In this document: piece by piece, positions 43,892-54,807 of the stretch
Position numbering within the stretch: position 1 is the stretch's first letter
How the letters are laid out: every line of letters begins with the position of its first letter
Origin: Fragilaria radians
Lineage: Eukaryota > Bacillariophyta > Fragilariophyceae > Fragilariales > Fragilariaceae
Length of the DNA: 64,000 nucleotides
Direction of reading: 5' to 3'
Assembly (NCBI GenBank): GCA_900642245.1
Contig: CAAAJI010000053.1
Location: 47,197 to 111,196, forward strand
Notes under the pieces: generated by a model
What the model was told of the DNA's origin: nothing
What the model saw: the letters and a program-made list of their open reading frames with translations, nothing else
Database searches by the model: none
Program-made: the position numbers and the translations under genes

Positions 43892-44955
43892 ATGGTCGGT
43901 CCAGTTATTGACGGCTCTGCCAAATCATCCTCGCAGTCTACGCGAACATCATCTCCTACATCAAATATACCGACTTCTAATCTCTTGAACGAAACTAGTG
44001 CGACTATACCACCTCCAAAGCCTGTGAAACTGTCGTCCCAGTCGAATTTGTCTGTGCGCAATCCAACGGGAGCGAAACGAGCGCTATTGGGAACCAAGAA
44101 GCCTCGGCCAAAACGGGCAAAGCAAGTCGACAACCGATCTACTATCACAACTACAACTGACACCGCAAAGAAGCATGTAAATGTGTATGATGCTGTTTTG
44201 GGAGAAGCCGAAGATTTGTTGCAGGCTGCTTTTCAAGCCCAGGCACTAGGTCGCCTTAAGATGGCTTCTGCGTATCAATTGCTTTTGCACGCTCGTCTTG
44301 TTGGTTAGGAAAAAGATTTGATCGTGCATCAGTTTTGAAGGATCCACCTTCTGATAACCCTCCTGCCAATTCTGAAAAAATTTACGATGAAAAAAAGATA
44401 ATGGTGCCGACAAATTCGTCCGTACCCAGTACTCCACAGCAAGAGTCGACTAACCATACATCAAGAAGTACTCAAATATCTGCACCTACTGAAACTCCTA
44501 CAACAGTCACTGAGCTTTCCAAGTACTTGCCGTCGCATATTGAGCTGGATTCCAGCATGATGGAGCACTTGGCTCGAGTGGCAATGGAATTGCACCATCA
44601 GAAAACTGGACGAAAGATCCAATCCGACACCCCTCCTCCGGTTTTAACACCAAAGTCTACTGTAGCTTGGACGGAAGCCGAGAAACATCAATGCCAGGTT
44701 TTGCTGGATCAAGGATTGACTGAATATCACATCAGCCAAAGAATGAAATCTAGGACCGAAGCACAAGTTAAAGCTTATTTACAAAATCAAAAAGTACGCC
44801 AAAGGGAAGCTCGAGCTGTGGAGCAAGACTTTGAAGAAGAGAATACTCCTAGGAAGAAAGGAAGAGGTCGGAAACCTCCAACTCAAGCCATGAACACAGT
44901 TCCAAATGCAAATCTCGATGCTAAGACCCTTTTGTCAGGAAAAGCTCTTGGATGA
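43892..44955 (+). CDS. Nuclear protein with SANT/Myb-like domain (one frameshift)
   Basis: The first frame starts at ATG 43892 and runs to a TAG at 44306, after GRLKMASAYQLLLHARLVG. The next frame carries on at once with LGKRFDRASVLKDPPSD and reads to 44955. One extra T at the GGTTAG near 44303-44307 joins them into about 350 aa; no intron fits. The protein has a Ser/Thr/Pro-rich N-terminus, a bipartite-looking nuclear signal (KKPRPKRAKQ), a helical block (DAVLGEAEDLLQAAFQAQAL) and, near residue 250, a SANT/Myb-like unit (VAWTEAEKHQCQVLLDQGL, then HISQRMKSRTEAQVKAYLQN). A second basic stretch (PRKKGRGRKPP), like an AT-hook, lies near the end. It probably acts on chromatin or transcription; the family is not identified further. 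Confidence 0.65.
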
Positions 44956-46805
44956 GGACGTTGACAGACAGCTAACAATGATCATTCTCCCCAAATCTCA
45001 AGATCAACTTCACACCATCAAGAATTGAGATAAGTTTGTCCTAGAATGTTGAAAATCAAAAGCGTTCTATGATAACTTTGTTCAATGAAAACTAGTTTTG
45101 CATTATAATTCATTTTCGTTGACTACAATATCAAAAGTTGATGTATGAAACCCAGTTTAGGCCCATCCCTCACTTACTTTGCACAATTTAAATTCTAATA
45201 AAAGATCACGATCAACACATCAAAGAAAATATCTTTTGCTCTTTTCCTCTTTGCTAACAGTAGCCAATGAAAGTTAATGAATCATAAATTCATTCAGAGA
45301 AAAAGTCAATTCTATATCAATGTCGTTGCTTATATAGAGATTTTTTTTCTATATGTCTCATCACCCTAGTGATTGTCTTGACTAATGTCCTAGGAACAAT
45401 GTGATTGCAGATATTCATCACTTGATAGGTTCTGCGCTTCCTTCTCATAACGCTCCTTACAGAGATACTCTGCAACCACATCGCCATCTTATCTCTAAAG
45501 CTTGTTTTCATTAGTTCTTTTAATCAAGTCATTGTATTTGGTGTATAATTGGAGGCCACGGATCCTGTGTAATTGATCAAACTCTTTTGATGCCCCAATT
45601 CAAAGTCTAATGTTGCAACTGTGGGAAGGAGAGTTAGAGTGATATTGGTGCCTCCATTATTCGACATTTCCGTATGAATTCTGATCATACCAAGGCTAGT
45701 TTCTTTCAGGTAGTGAGAGAAGTGACTATGATACAAGCAATTCAACGTCTACAAGAAAAGAAATTGCGGGATGATCAATTGACTAAGTTTTCACATTGAT
45801 GTCAGAGAGTTTCACCTTCTTGAACAATATTTGGATTGGAGCATCATGACAATACTGCAACAGCAATAAAGGGGTTCTTACATAATAAATCTATTTCAAA
45901 GAAGATAAGTAGCTTGCAATGGAATGACCATGGAATCCACCAAGCTAGGCTCATCAGCATAGACAAGTCTCTAAAGAACGAAATTCCACTCTTTGAAAAG
46001 GCTTGATAATAAATTCATTAACAAATGGGACAACATGGGTAGACTTTGATCAACTCCTATGCACTAAGCATGGTTTTATTTCCATTGTTCAACTTTCGCA
46101 AGTTTAGTCCTTGTTAAATGAGGTAGACAACTCTAAGATAAATTTAAATATTTTTCGCCAAGGCTTTTTTATTCTTTGGTAATATGTTGTGGCGTGGCTT
46201 TTCCAATTATGCATGATCCCTAAGCTTCATTAATATTCTACTCTCTCTTCTTTTTGCAATTTATCCGTCTGCAATTTGTTTATTCATTTTCTTAGTGGCC
46301 TTGTTGTTGTGTTATATTACAATATTTATAAATTTTCCTTTTTTCAACAATCCTTGATATTCTTTAGTTGCTACGTCATGTACCATAGGCGTATCCTTAG
46401 CTTTGAGTCTTGGTCTAAGATATTGATAAAAGTAGAATGAAATCTCTCAAAGAGCTGGGCTGTCCGTTCCTTAATGCATCTTACCCTTGCTTAGCAGCTG
46501 ACAACGTCCTACAAAGGATATAATGTCGATAGAAATATATGCAGGAGTTCCATAAGCAATTACTGACCGTTGGGCCATTCTTTGGGACTTATGGAATGAA
46601 CGTAGGTCGAGCAAATGCCAATGTAAAGTTAGATATCGTCAATTAACTTTTCTACTTGCAGATGTGATTTTCCCAATTTTTTTTAAACTTCTTCCTGCAA
46701 ACTGCAGAAGTAAACATCAAGTCGAGAAGAGGAGTAAAGGTTGCAGATGATTTGAAACAGTTGTAAAATTAAAGGTTTATTGCATATGTAATAAGTATTC
46801 AAACT
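44956..46805. other. 1.85 kb spacer, nothing assigned
   Basis: AT-rich, frames closed. It holds the 3' regions of the convergent SANT-like and CCHC genes. Short open stretches on the minus strand (45317-45745) look random. Confidence 0.3.
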
Positions 46806-47324
46806 TCAAGTTAAAGAAGGGCAATCATCTCGTGTATGCCCTAATGTACCACATCCAGTACAGATGTCGACCATTTTCTCGCTTTTGGAAAGCAACATAC
46901 CCTGAGAATAAGCTCTAATAACATGCTCTTCAAAGCAGCTACCAGACTTTGGTCCATACTTGTCATTTGTCTCAAGATCGTCGGGAATAACAAAGTTTTC
47001 GTCGATTAGATTAAACGTTGCCCGTGCAATTTTGTTGATCTTCTTCTCACCACGCCTTGAGTATTCTATAGCTTTATAGAGGTGCATGGGAATATAATCC
47101 AGATTTTTCTCTTGCGCATCTTCCTCACGAGATCGTTTTAATGGTGTGATTACAGCAACTGCTTTCCTTTTCGATTTGGGCGACGAAATTGTGTTCAAAG
47201 TACTGCGATGTATATCTAACAAGCTTTTCTCTTGCACAGAATCAACATCATTCGTCGACTTTTTTTCTGAGTCGACTTCGTCGTTGAATACTAGTCGTCG
47301 ACGAGATGCTCTTCGCGACGACAT
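46806..47324 (-). CDS. Small basic protein with a CCHC zinc knuckle
   Basis: A 172 aa single-exon protein, ATG 47324. The N-terminus is strongly basic (MSSRRASRRRLVF), followed by further Lys/Arg clusters (SPKSKRKAVAV, PLKRSREED). A middle block reads HLYKAIEYSRRGEKKINKIA, and the C-terminus holds a C-x2-C-x4-H-x4-C zinc knuckle (CTGCGTLGHTRDDC), a module that binds single-stranded RNA or DNA. The protein ends six residues after the knuckle. Nuclear RNA binding is the likely role (inference). A Ty1/copia gag origin is possible, because such knuckles occur there, but no other element part lies nearby and the frame is intact. Its start lies 157 bp from that of the divergent cyclic phosphodiesterase gene. 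Confidence 0.65.
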   Translation of the reverse strand: MSSRRASRRRLVFNDEVDSEKKSTNDVDSVQEKSLLDIHRSTLNTISSPKSKRKAVAVITPLKRSREEDAQEKNLDYIPMHLYKAIEYSRRGEKKINKIARATFNLIDENFVIPDDLETNDKYGPKSGSCFEEHVIRAYSQGMLLSKSEKMVDICTGCGTLGHTRDDCPSLT

Positions 47325-47481
47325 CTTAGAACGAAATTTGTTGAAATATGATTTCGGCGATGATTCTTCGATTTAGCCGAAACCCTATAAGGGAATACCA
47401 TAGTTGTAGCTTGCCCAAACCATTTGGCGAATTCCAAGCTAGTAGGGTAATGAAAATCATTCGCCTTGAACGTGTAACTTT

Positions 47482-48048
47482 ATGAAGTTTTCCGTATGGC
47501 TATGCCCCCACCAATCCGCGGGTACTAATTGGAGAGCCTTGATAGATGAGCTATCTCAACATCACTGCGCGTCAATCTCTTTTGAGCCACATATCACGAT
47601 AGTCGGTGCGATTGAAATAGAAGATGAGAATGTTGCATCTTTGTGCTTTTGCCAAGACTTGAGACTTCACCTAAAGGGTCAGTTTCCAGAAGGTATTAAA
47701 TGTAACTTTCAATCAGGCCTTGAATCCATGATTCTTGACGCAAATGGAGAAAGAGATGTCCAGTGGAATCAGGCCCTAGTTGCTACGGCGGAAGAAACAT
47801 CTTGTCTAGTATCCTTGGTAGATGCTTGTCGTGAATTTTTCAGACTGCCTCCAGAACCGCGCTTTGCGCCTCAACTCAGAAGACCGCATATGTCGCTGTT
47901 TTATGGTATAGAAAATATTCCTGATAAAAATAGTGTACAAATTTGCGAAAATTTTATTGCAAAGGATCTTGCCCTCTGGCTGACTGAACCATCAACATTG
48001 GAAGGGGTTGCCAATTGGAGGGAAATCGCAAGAATAACTTTAGACTGA
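47482..48048 (+). CDS. 2H-type cyclic phosphodiesterase (CPDase family)
   Basis: A 188 aa protein with the two H-x-T/S motifs that form the active site of 2H phosphoesterases: H37-I-T39 in FEPHITIVG and H136-M-S138 in RRPHMSLFYG. The start MKFSVWLCPHQSAG and total size match plant and yeast cyclic phosphodiesterases, which open ADP-ribose 1'',2''-cyclic phosphate made during tRNA splicing. A 2',5' RNA ligase-like relative is the alternative. No leader peptide is visible, so it is probably cytosolic or nuclear. The ATG at 47482 is well supported by the motif distance from the N-terminus. Confidence 0.85.
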   Translation: MKFSVWLCPHQSAGTNWRALIDELSQHHCASISFEPHITIVGAIEIEDENVASLCFCQDLRLHLKGQFPEGIKCNFQSGLESMILDANGERDVQWNQALVATAEETSCLVSLVDACREFFRLPPEPRFAPQLRRPHMSLFYGIENIPDKNSVQICENFIAKDLALWLTEPSTLEGVANWREIARITLD

Positions 48049-48172
48049 TGTTCCATCCAAACCTAAGAAGGGCAGCACAAATAGAACAGGTGGAAAAAAA
48101 ATTCATTTATTTCCTACACCCCCGTATAGTGATCAATAACTTTATATTTATCGAATTTAAAATCAGCCTTAA

Positions 48173-48895
48173 TCATGTCTTGACTATAGGCTGTCGGCAA
48201 TAAGCACAACAGTCTTTATCGTGAAGCCACTGGTCAATACATTCCATATGGAAGCAATGCCCACAAGGAAGGCGTCTAAGAGTTTCTCCTTCTTCGTATT
48301 CACATTGACACACCAAGCACTTACATCGTGAATCGTTTGCATCCAGGCCCTTCGTTCCTTCTACCGTGAAAGAGTAAGTTGGGAGCATCGACACGTGATT
48401 TTGGGAGATAATTTTCCATCGCTCTTGCTTAACATCACCAATTGCTTCGCCTAAGCGTAACATGAGCTCATATTCATCAACGTTCACTCCCCCCACTGGG
48501 CCTTGCTCATCATTCTCTGTATCTTCGTCATCGTCATCGCCATGCAATGCCGCCTGTAGTGCCTCCAGGTCTTCGGATGAATACATTGCACTATTATATC
48601 TCAAAAAGTCCCTTGAAACTACTGCATAAGAATCTAGAGCTTCTTGTGCCATCAACATACGTGCCAATGCAATAGACTCTTCTTCTGATGGATCTCCAGT
48701 TGAATTCATTGATTGCTCAAGGGGAGAGTCTATGCCATCATCAAGATTAGTTGAAAGCGTTCTCGGTGGCAGCAAACCAACAGATGGAGTTGGTTCCAAA
48801 TTAAAATGCTTCTTGCCTCGAACAATAAGAGGAGGTGATGAGCTGGAAGTACTGTTTCCTATCGCAGTTAAAGGAGAAGAGATTCTATCATCCAT
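48173..48895 (-). CDS. RING-H2 E3 ubiquitin ligase
   Basis: A 240 aa protein from ATG 48895; an in-frame ATG at 49024 would add about 43 residues with a weak hydrophobic patch and is the alternative. The first 170 residues are polar and include EEESIALARMLMAQEAL, which resembles a ubiquitin-interacting helix, and an acidic stretch (GDDDDEDTENDE). The C-terminus is a canonical RING-H2 finger: CLVC, then CGHCFH, MEC and CCAYC (CLVCQCEYEEGETLRRLPCG and on), preceded by the conserved-looking LPTYSFTV. It hands ubiquitin from an E2 to an unknown substrate; no membrane span is clear at the preferred start. Confidence 0.85.
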   Translation of the reverse strand: MDDRISSPLTAIGNSTSSSSPPLIVRGKKHFNLEPTPSVGLLPPRTLSTNLDDGIDSPLEQSMNSTGDPSEEESIALARMLMAQEALDSYAVVSRDFLRYNSAMYSSEDLEALQAALHGDDDDEDTENDEQGPVGGVNVDEYELMLRLGEAIGDVKQERWKIISQNHVSMLPTYSFTVEGTKGLDANDSRCKCLVCQCEYEEGETLRRLPCGHCFHMECIDQWLHDKDCCAYCRQPIVKT

Positions 48896-50232
48896 ACGAG
48901 ATAGACAAATTAACAATTGTAAAATAACGGTGTTTCGGATTTTGTGAACCCAGAGAAAAAATGCCGTTTTTTTGCGTTTCGTGTGCATTCCATAACTTTC
49001 TGTTGAAAACGATAATACTCTCATTTTAAGCAATCACGTTTGTCTTCAAAGTGGTACTCCGAGCCGAAAAACTCTCGCTATTGCAAATTTCTTAACCCCC
49101 AAAGATTTGCATGTAAATGGATAAATTTAAGTCAATGGCGTCGAAGAAAATGTAACGCAATGCCGCATTGAAATAGCGTCTAACTTGGCAGCAAATATGC
49201 GAGACAACCTCCAATGCTTAAGAGATTTAAAAATAAAGATACTTCAAATGGAAGCATAAACCCAACATTTCGAACTGTATTTAAGTTGCCAGATATGTAA
49301 GGGATTAATAGCATACAAATATGCATTTCTAAATTGAATCTATAAATTAAACTTTCTTACAAGAGCATGGAATAAAATATTCAAAACAAACTTCCAAGGG
49401 AGACTCAGAAGTACGACAAATATAACACGGTTAAACAAATGATATGTTTCTGGAAAAAGGAGTAGTCAATAAACTTTAGATTAAAGGATGATAAGTCTCT
49501 TTTGTCAAATTTTGCCTCTCATCAGAGACTCTTTGTAAATGTGGTGAAATACAAGTCAAAATTAATTGAATAGGTCAAAATTTGCTGGACTGTTGCGCCC
49601 AAAAATGCCTACGTTATCTGGAATCCCATGATTAAGGAGAAGTATGCATTCCCTACGGATGATAACTTAGAGCAGATAATTTCAGGAAGTTATGAAGCAG
49701 ATCAATTCATTTCTTTGAGAATCCTGTTATTTCAGCATTTTCAAGGATGGATATCAATTAATTGATTAATGTTCTGCACATGTTGTTAACATGCGATTCT
49801 CAATCTGATCCAGCTTAGCAGACGGGAAGTGCCATCCAACTACAGAATAAGTTGTACGCCAAACTGTCAATTAAGAGGGGAAAAGGCGTTAATCACATTG
49901 CACAGACGCTACACACTTTACACGTTTATCAATATTGATTCCAAAGATGAAATACTTTGGGTCAATTAATGTGATTTCATGCCTGATAAAACAGGGAAAT
50001 CGTATCGATTTCATTTTCAAAATTCAACATCAAACGAGGATTCCATTGGTCTTGCATATAGATAAATCTACTGAGTCGTCGCGTAGGTATGAAATGATCT
50101 ATGGCTAGGATCTCATTCAATGAAAACGAAGGATGCTTGATGCAGTGATAAAGCTTTCAACGGTTAGACCGAAAACATTCCTATGAAAGATAAAGATACT
50201 CTTCAAATGGCATATATCAAGTTGAGATTAAC
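48896..50232. other. Spacer up to the assembly gap
   Basis: AT-rich, no supported gene. The promoter of the RING gene should lie at its left end. Confidence 0.3.
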
Positions 50233-50842
50233 NNNNNNNNNNNNNNNNNNNNNNNNNNNNNNNNNNNNNNNNNNNNNNNNNNNNNNNNNNNNNNNNNNNN
50301 NNNNNNNNNNNNNNNNNNNNNNNNNNNNNNNNNNNNNNNNNNNNNNNNNNNNNNNNNNNNNNNNNNNNNNNNNNNNNNNNNNNNNNNNNNNNNNNNNNNN
50401 NNNNNNNNNNNNNNNNNNNNNNNNNNNNNNNNNNNNNNNNNNNNNNNNNNNNNNNNNNNNNNNNNNNNNNNNNNNNNNNNNNNNNNNNNNNNNNNNNNNN
50501 NNNNNNNNNNNNNNNNNNNNNNNNNNNNNNNNNNNNNNNNNNNNNNNNNNNNNNNNNNNNNNNNNNNNNNNNNNNNNNNNNNNNNNNNNNNNNNNNNNNN
50601 NNNNNNNNNNNNNNNNNNNNNNNNNNNNNNNNNNNNNNNNNNNNNNNNNNNNNNNNNNNNNNNNNNNNNNNNNNNNNNNNNNNNNNNNNNNNNNNNNNNN
50701 NNNNNNNNNNNNNNNNNNNNNNNNNNNNNNNNNNNNNNNNNNNNNNNNNNNNNNNNNNNNNNNNNNNNNNNNNNNNNNNNNNNNNNNNNNNNNNNNNNNN
50801 NNNNNNNNNNNNNNNNNNNNNNNNNNNNNNNNNNNNNNNNNN
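50233..50842. other. Assembly gap (610 Ns)
   Basis: An unsequenced stretch. Reading frames that appear to cross it are artefacts. The real length may differ from 610. Confidence 0.99.
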
Positions 50843-51542
50843 CTCTTTATGCAAGTTATTAATTGTATAGACTCCCGCTATTGCATACAGTTGATTATTC
50901 GGTGAATCCATTATTACCTAAAGGACAAAATTCGTGAGAACTAATTGTTGTAGCATCAGCTTGGTTAATGTATGTGATTCTATTTTAACATGCTCTACTC
51001 TAAACCGTTAGTACCCTTGGAGATAGTGCTACCATGACCTGTGACACTGGCTGCTTTTGCATTGTTGAATCCCTTACAGAATTCATGCATTTCCAACGTT
51101 TCTGAATAGTCACCCAAAAGAATTTGTTTTAAGTCTTTATGTGTGTCCAACCAAAGGGAGACTACATCATTCTCCTTACATCTCTAGACAGTAATGGCCA
51201 TTGCAGCGTTTTGATGCTTTTGGCTCCCTATTACCAAGGTATACTCATTCCTCCTTCAGTGCATATTCCTCATAACTGTGAATTTAATGTGGGCATTTTT
51301 TCCTTGTTGGGAATAAAACCATTTTGTCAAAAAAGGCTTCTCATTATTCCTTCTTTTCTTCTGGTGAGTACCAGACAGTGTAGGATTTTTCCCTAGAAAA
51401 GAAAATGTACGTAACAGATAAGTATTGAAAACGTTATATTGGAGGAGGCATCCGAGAGTAAACCAACCTTCTGAGGTGTACTTTTCGTTTACTTCTTCTT
51501 TCTTTGACTTTGCTATCCTAACACGTGTTGTTGTGTCACCCC
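50843..51542. other. Spacer after the gap, promoter side of UBE2K gene
   Basis: About 700 bp with no recognisable coding segment; no specific regulatory motif was made out. Confidence 0.3.
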
Positions 51543-52219
51543 ATGTCATCTGTTGCCACCCGTCTGACAAAGGAATTGGCGGAAGTAGGCAAGGATGATA
51601 AGACATCGGGAGTCCGAGCAGTTCCTATCAATCCCGACAATCCCCGAGTCTTAGCGGGAACCATCCAAGGACCTCAAGGCACACCATATGAGGGCGGTAT
51701 CTTTCAAATTAGCATTGAAATTCCGAAGCAATATCCATTCGAACCTCCGAAAATGAAATTTAGCACCAAAATTTGGCATCCTAATATTTCGTCACAAACG
51801 GGTGCCATTTGTTTGGTAAGATCATTGATACATGATTTAGTTGTATGACTTAACATGAGATACAGTAACTAAATTCTCATTTTTCCAAACTTCTCTTAAA
51901 AAAGGATATCCTGAAAGACCAATGGTCTCCCGCGTTAACCATTAAGACTGCATTACTTTCCCTACAGGCCTTACTTTGTTCGCCAGAACCTGGTGATCCT
52001 CAAGATGCTGAGGTGGCAAGAATGTACCTCCATGATCGGGTCAACTTTGATCAAACTGCAAAGTTTTGGACCGAGACATATGCCAAGGAAAAAAATCTAG
52101 AGGAAGCAATCTCACGAGTTTGTGACATGGGATTTGATCGCGATTCGGCAAAGCGAGCTCTACAAAAACACGGTTGGGATGAAAGTGCTGCAGTCAACGA
52201 ACTTCTTGGAGGACTATAA
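51543..52219 (+). CDS. UBE2K: Ubiquitin-conjugating enzyme E2, UBE2K/Ubc1 class, two exons
   Basis: Exon 51543-51815, an 89 bp GT-AG intron (51816-51904) and exon 51905-52219, 195 aa. The UBC fold is complete, with PYEGGIFQISIEIPKQYPFE, the HPN motif in KIWHPNISS and the catalytic Cys (C90) in TGAICL, spliced to DILKDQWSPALTIKTALLSL. A C-terminal UBA domain (ISRVCDMGFDRDSAKRALQK, ending VNELLGGL) places it in the UBE2K/HIP2/yeast Ubc1 class, the E2s that build K48-linked chains. The start MSSVATRLTKELAEV is the first ATG consistent with the N-terminal helix. It is convergent with the MAPR gene. Confidence 0.95.
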
Positions 52220-52485
52220 GAATTTTGGTTTTCTTGCGTAGTGAGAATGGAGGTGGACAAGTGAAGAAATCTTTTCCAACTTCTGTTCCCTGTTATCTAC
52301 ATCACAATGTAAGGCGTCAAGACCATTAGTTTGCAGTTTAAATTTTAAAATCAGAATTCGATCATCGTTTGAGGACTATACAGAAGCTTCATCACACCAA
52401 TAGCATAGTCTTCCAAAATGTCTTCTTTATTGCAACAATGATCGAATACGGTACAAGGACTCACTAGGTGAGTTTTATTTGACCT

Positions 52486-53460
52486 TCACGACTTTTCAAG
52501 TCTCCCTACAATTGGATACCTCTTCCGTACTTCAAACGTTTTGATCCAATCCTCCAATACTTGGAGTTGCTTATCTGTGAGGTCACTGAGATCTGAACTT
52601 TCTATGTCTGCTGGCTCAAAGCTCATTTTGGCCAACGCTCTTGATGCATCCTTACCGGCAAAGCGATGATAGGAACATCCGGGACCGTAAAAGGTAATGC
52701 CTCCAAACGATACATCAAACACTTTATCACGTGCACCAATATAGATCGGTGCAGCAGCGTAATTTTCAGGGATCGCTTGTAGTCCAGAATGCTGAGCTAA
52801 ATCCTCTGGATTCAAAACACGATCGCTGCAAGGTAAATCCACGATCAGTCTCCCCACCACGGGATAATTTCGATAATAGGTAAATTTTTCAATCCAATTT
52901 TCAAGTTCTACCTTTTCTCCGTGCTTGAGATTGGGAATCGCCGCCAAGTCATCTAATAAATCCGTATCAAAGGACATCTTAGCTAAGGCCACGCCGCATT
53001 CGTGTCCAGCAAAGAGCTCGTAAGGACCTCCAGGACCATAAAAGTTCCGACCATCACTGACATCAAACACAATGCCGTTCAATGAAAGATACACAGGCTT
53101 ATCGTCCTTCCCATTGCTTTCTTTCGTTCCATCGAAGTATGCTAATTGCTGAATTGTAAAATTTCGTGGCGGATCCTTCTCTTCTGGTTCCTCTTTTTCC
53201 TTTGCACCCGTTGGTTCATTAGACGGAGCTACACGATTCATCCAAGCATGACAAGACATGATAAGCAAAATGATGCAAATATGCTGCAAAGGTGGTGTTG
53301 GTTTAGAAAGATTCACGTTAACATTCTTTTCGTATCATACACGAGTTTACAAATTCATTCAGGAAGAGGGAGACAACTAGGAGAGACTTACGCCAAGCGT
53401 TCCTCTGATTCCTGTCAAGCTGTCGACATATACGGACAATTGTTGAACCAGTTCCAACAT
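52486..53460 (-). CDS. Membrane-anchored protein with two MAPR/cytochrome-b5-like domains, two exons
   Basis: Exon 1 is 53460-53392 (23 codons, MLELVQQLSVYVDSLTGIRG and on), a 108 bp GT-AG intron follows (53391-53284), exon 2 is 53283-52486, 288 aa. This model supplies an ATG and completes an N-terminal membrane span (HICIILLIMSCHAW), the layout of progesterone-receptor membrane component (PGRMC/MAPR) proteins. Two MAPR domains follow: FTIQQLAYFDG with FDVSDGRNFYGPGGPYELFA and GVALAKMSFD, then LNPEDLAQHSG with FDVSFGGITFYGPGCSYHRF and RALAKMSFE. Each keeps the Tyr of the FYGPG block used for haem in this family. Usual members have a single domain, so the duplication is unusual. Role: probably haem binding and support of ER cytochrome P450 or sterol enzymes (family knowledge). 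Confidence 0.85.
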
Positions 53461-54807
53461 TTATAACGTCAAAATTATGTGTCAACTATAATGAACTAGG
53501 GGGGATATATTGTCACAGCGTAAATTTTTTTTCGAATCCCAAAGAGAATCCAACTTGACCCAAACAAACTCTTTTAATCTTTGATATTTTAGGCATTTAT
53601 AGGAGCCAAAATAGTCAGATCTAGAGTGGATCAAAAACAAAAATTTATCCAATGAAATATGTTTTAATCAAGACTCTAACTTAACAAAAAATAAGGATTT
53701 ATTTTTACTTCCAAGGAGCAGATTAAAAAATGATCATGGAGAAAGGAGGCAATCAGCAAAGTAAACTCAGTATTTTATTACATTTTTTCACTATTTGGCT
53801 CCTTATCATGTCTTTTGAACCAATTTCAGCAACAGCTGGTATGCCTGCTATGAGAATCCTCTTCTTCTTTTTGTATCAAAGGCAAGGAAGGGACAAAATG
53901 AAGGAACCAGCAGCCAAAATGTACATGACTTGGAGATCAATGAAGGCTCAAACATTGCTTTCATCTGAAACTTAATGAATTAACAGTTATGCATTGAATA
54001 GATTTTTCTCCTAGTGACTTTCCGTAGTCATTCATGCAGTTTCATTTTCTTGGCTAGATATCAGAAAGTTCAATCATTAATTTACTCTTTGTTTCTACTA
54101 AGTTCTGTTTCATATGCAATACATCTTTCTGAAATTGCTCAACAAAATCTATTCTTCTTCCTTCATGTCCTGACCACACTGAAGGGTTTTGCACTCAAAT
54201 AGTTTCATGTTTCCTCCAAGTTATAGAACTGCTAATGAATGTTTTGGTAAATGTCTTCATATTAATTCTATATTTTCTATATAATTTTACTGGAAAAATC
54301 TAGAGATTCTCTTATTCAATCATTTTCCAGCGGTTAATTTTGCAGCTTCTGCACTAAAGATTGACTACACATTGCGGTTTCTGCACTAAGGATTGACTTA
54401 ACTTTAAATTGCTTTTAGACTTCAGTGGCATTTAACTGATTCTTTAATGCCGTGATTTAGATCTTTGTCATTAGGCCAAACCTTCCTAGCTTCAAAAAGC
54501 TTTTTGGATATCTACAGGCATTACCGTGTCTCTGATATATTTATTGACATGATGGATGAATTGTTGTACCATAATTAGTCCCAAAAAACATTTTTTTCAT
54601 ACCAGATTTCATATTTGGAATGTATTGTTCATAAACCAATCCAAAGGTTGCTACCGGTCATCAAGAAGTAGATTTCATGTGATATTCACGAAGTTGACCT
54701 TAATGACTTGTCATGTGTAAGGACTTGATGAAATCTCCTGAAATCTACTACATGGTTAGGGGTTAGGTTTTTCTGGTTGTTGACGAAAGAGAGCGCATAA
54801 CTGAATT
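53461..54807. other. Intergenic, no gene seen
   Basis: AT-rich 1.3 kb. Small open stretches at 53730-53975 and 54014-54202 (+) show random-like composition. It should contain the promoters of the divergent MAPR and PRP17 genes. Confidence 0.35.

Noticed and set aside
50183..50911. Long open frames on both strands.
   Set aside because: They consist almost wholly of Ns in the assembly gap.
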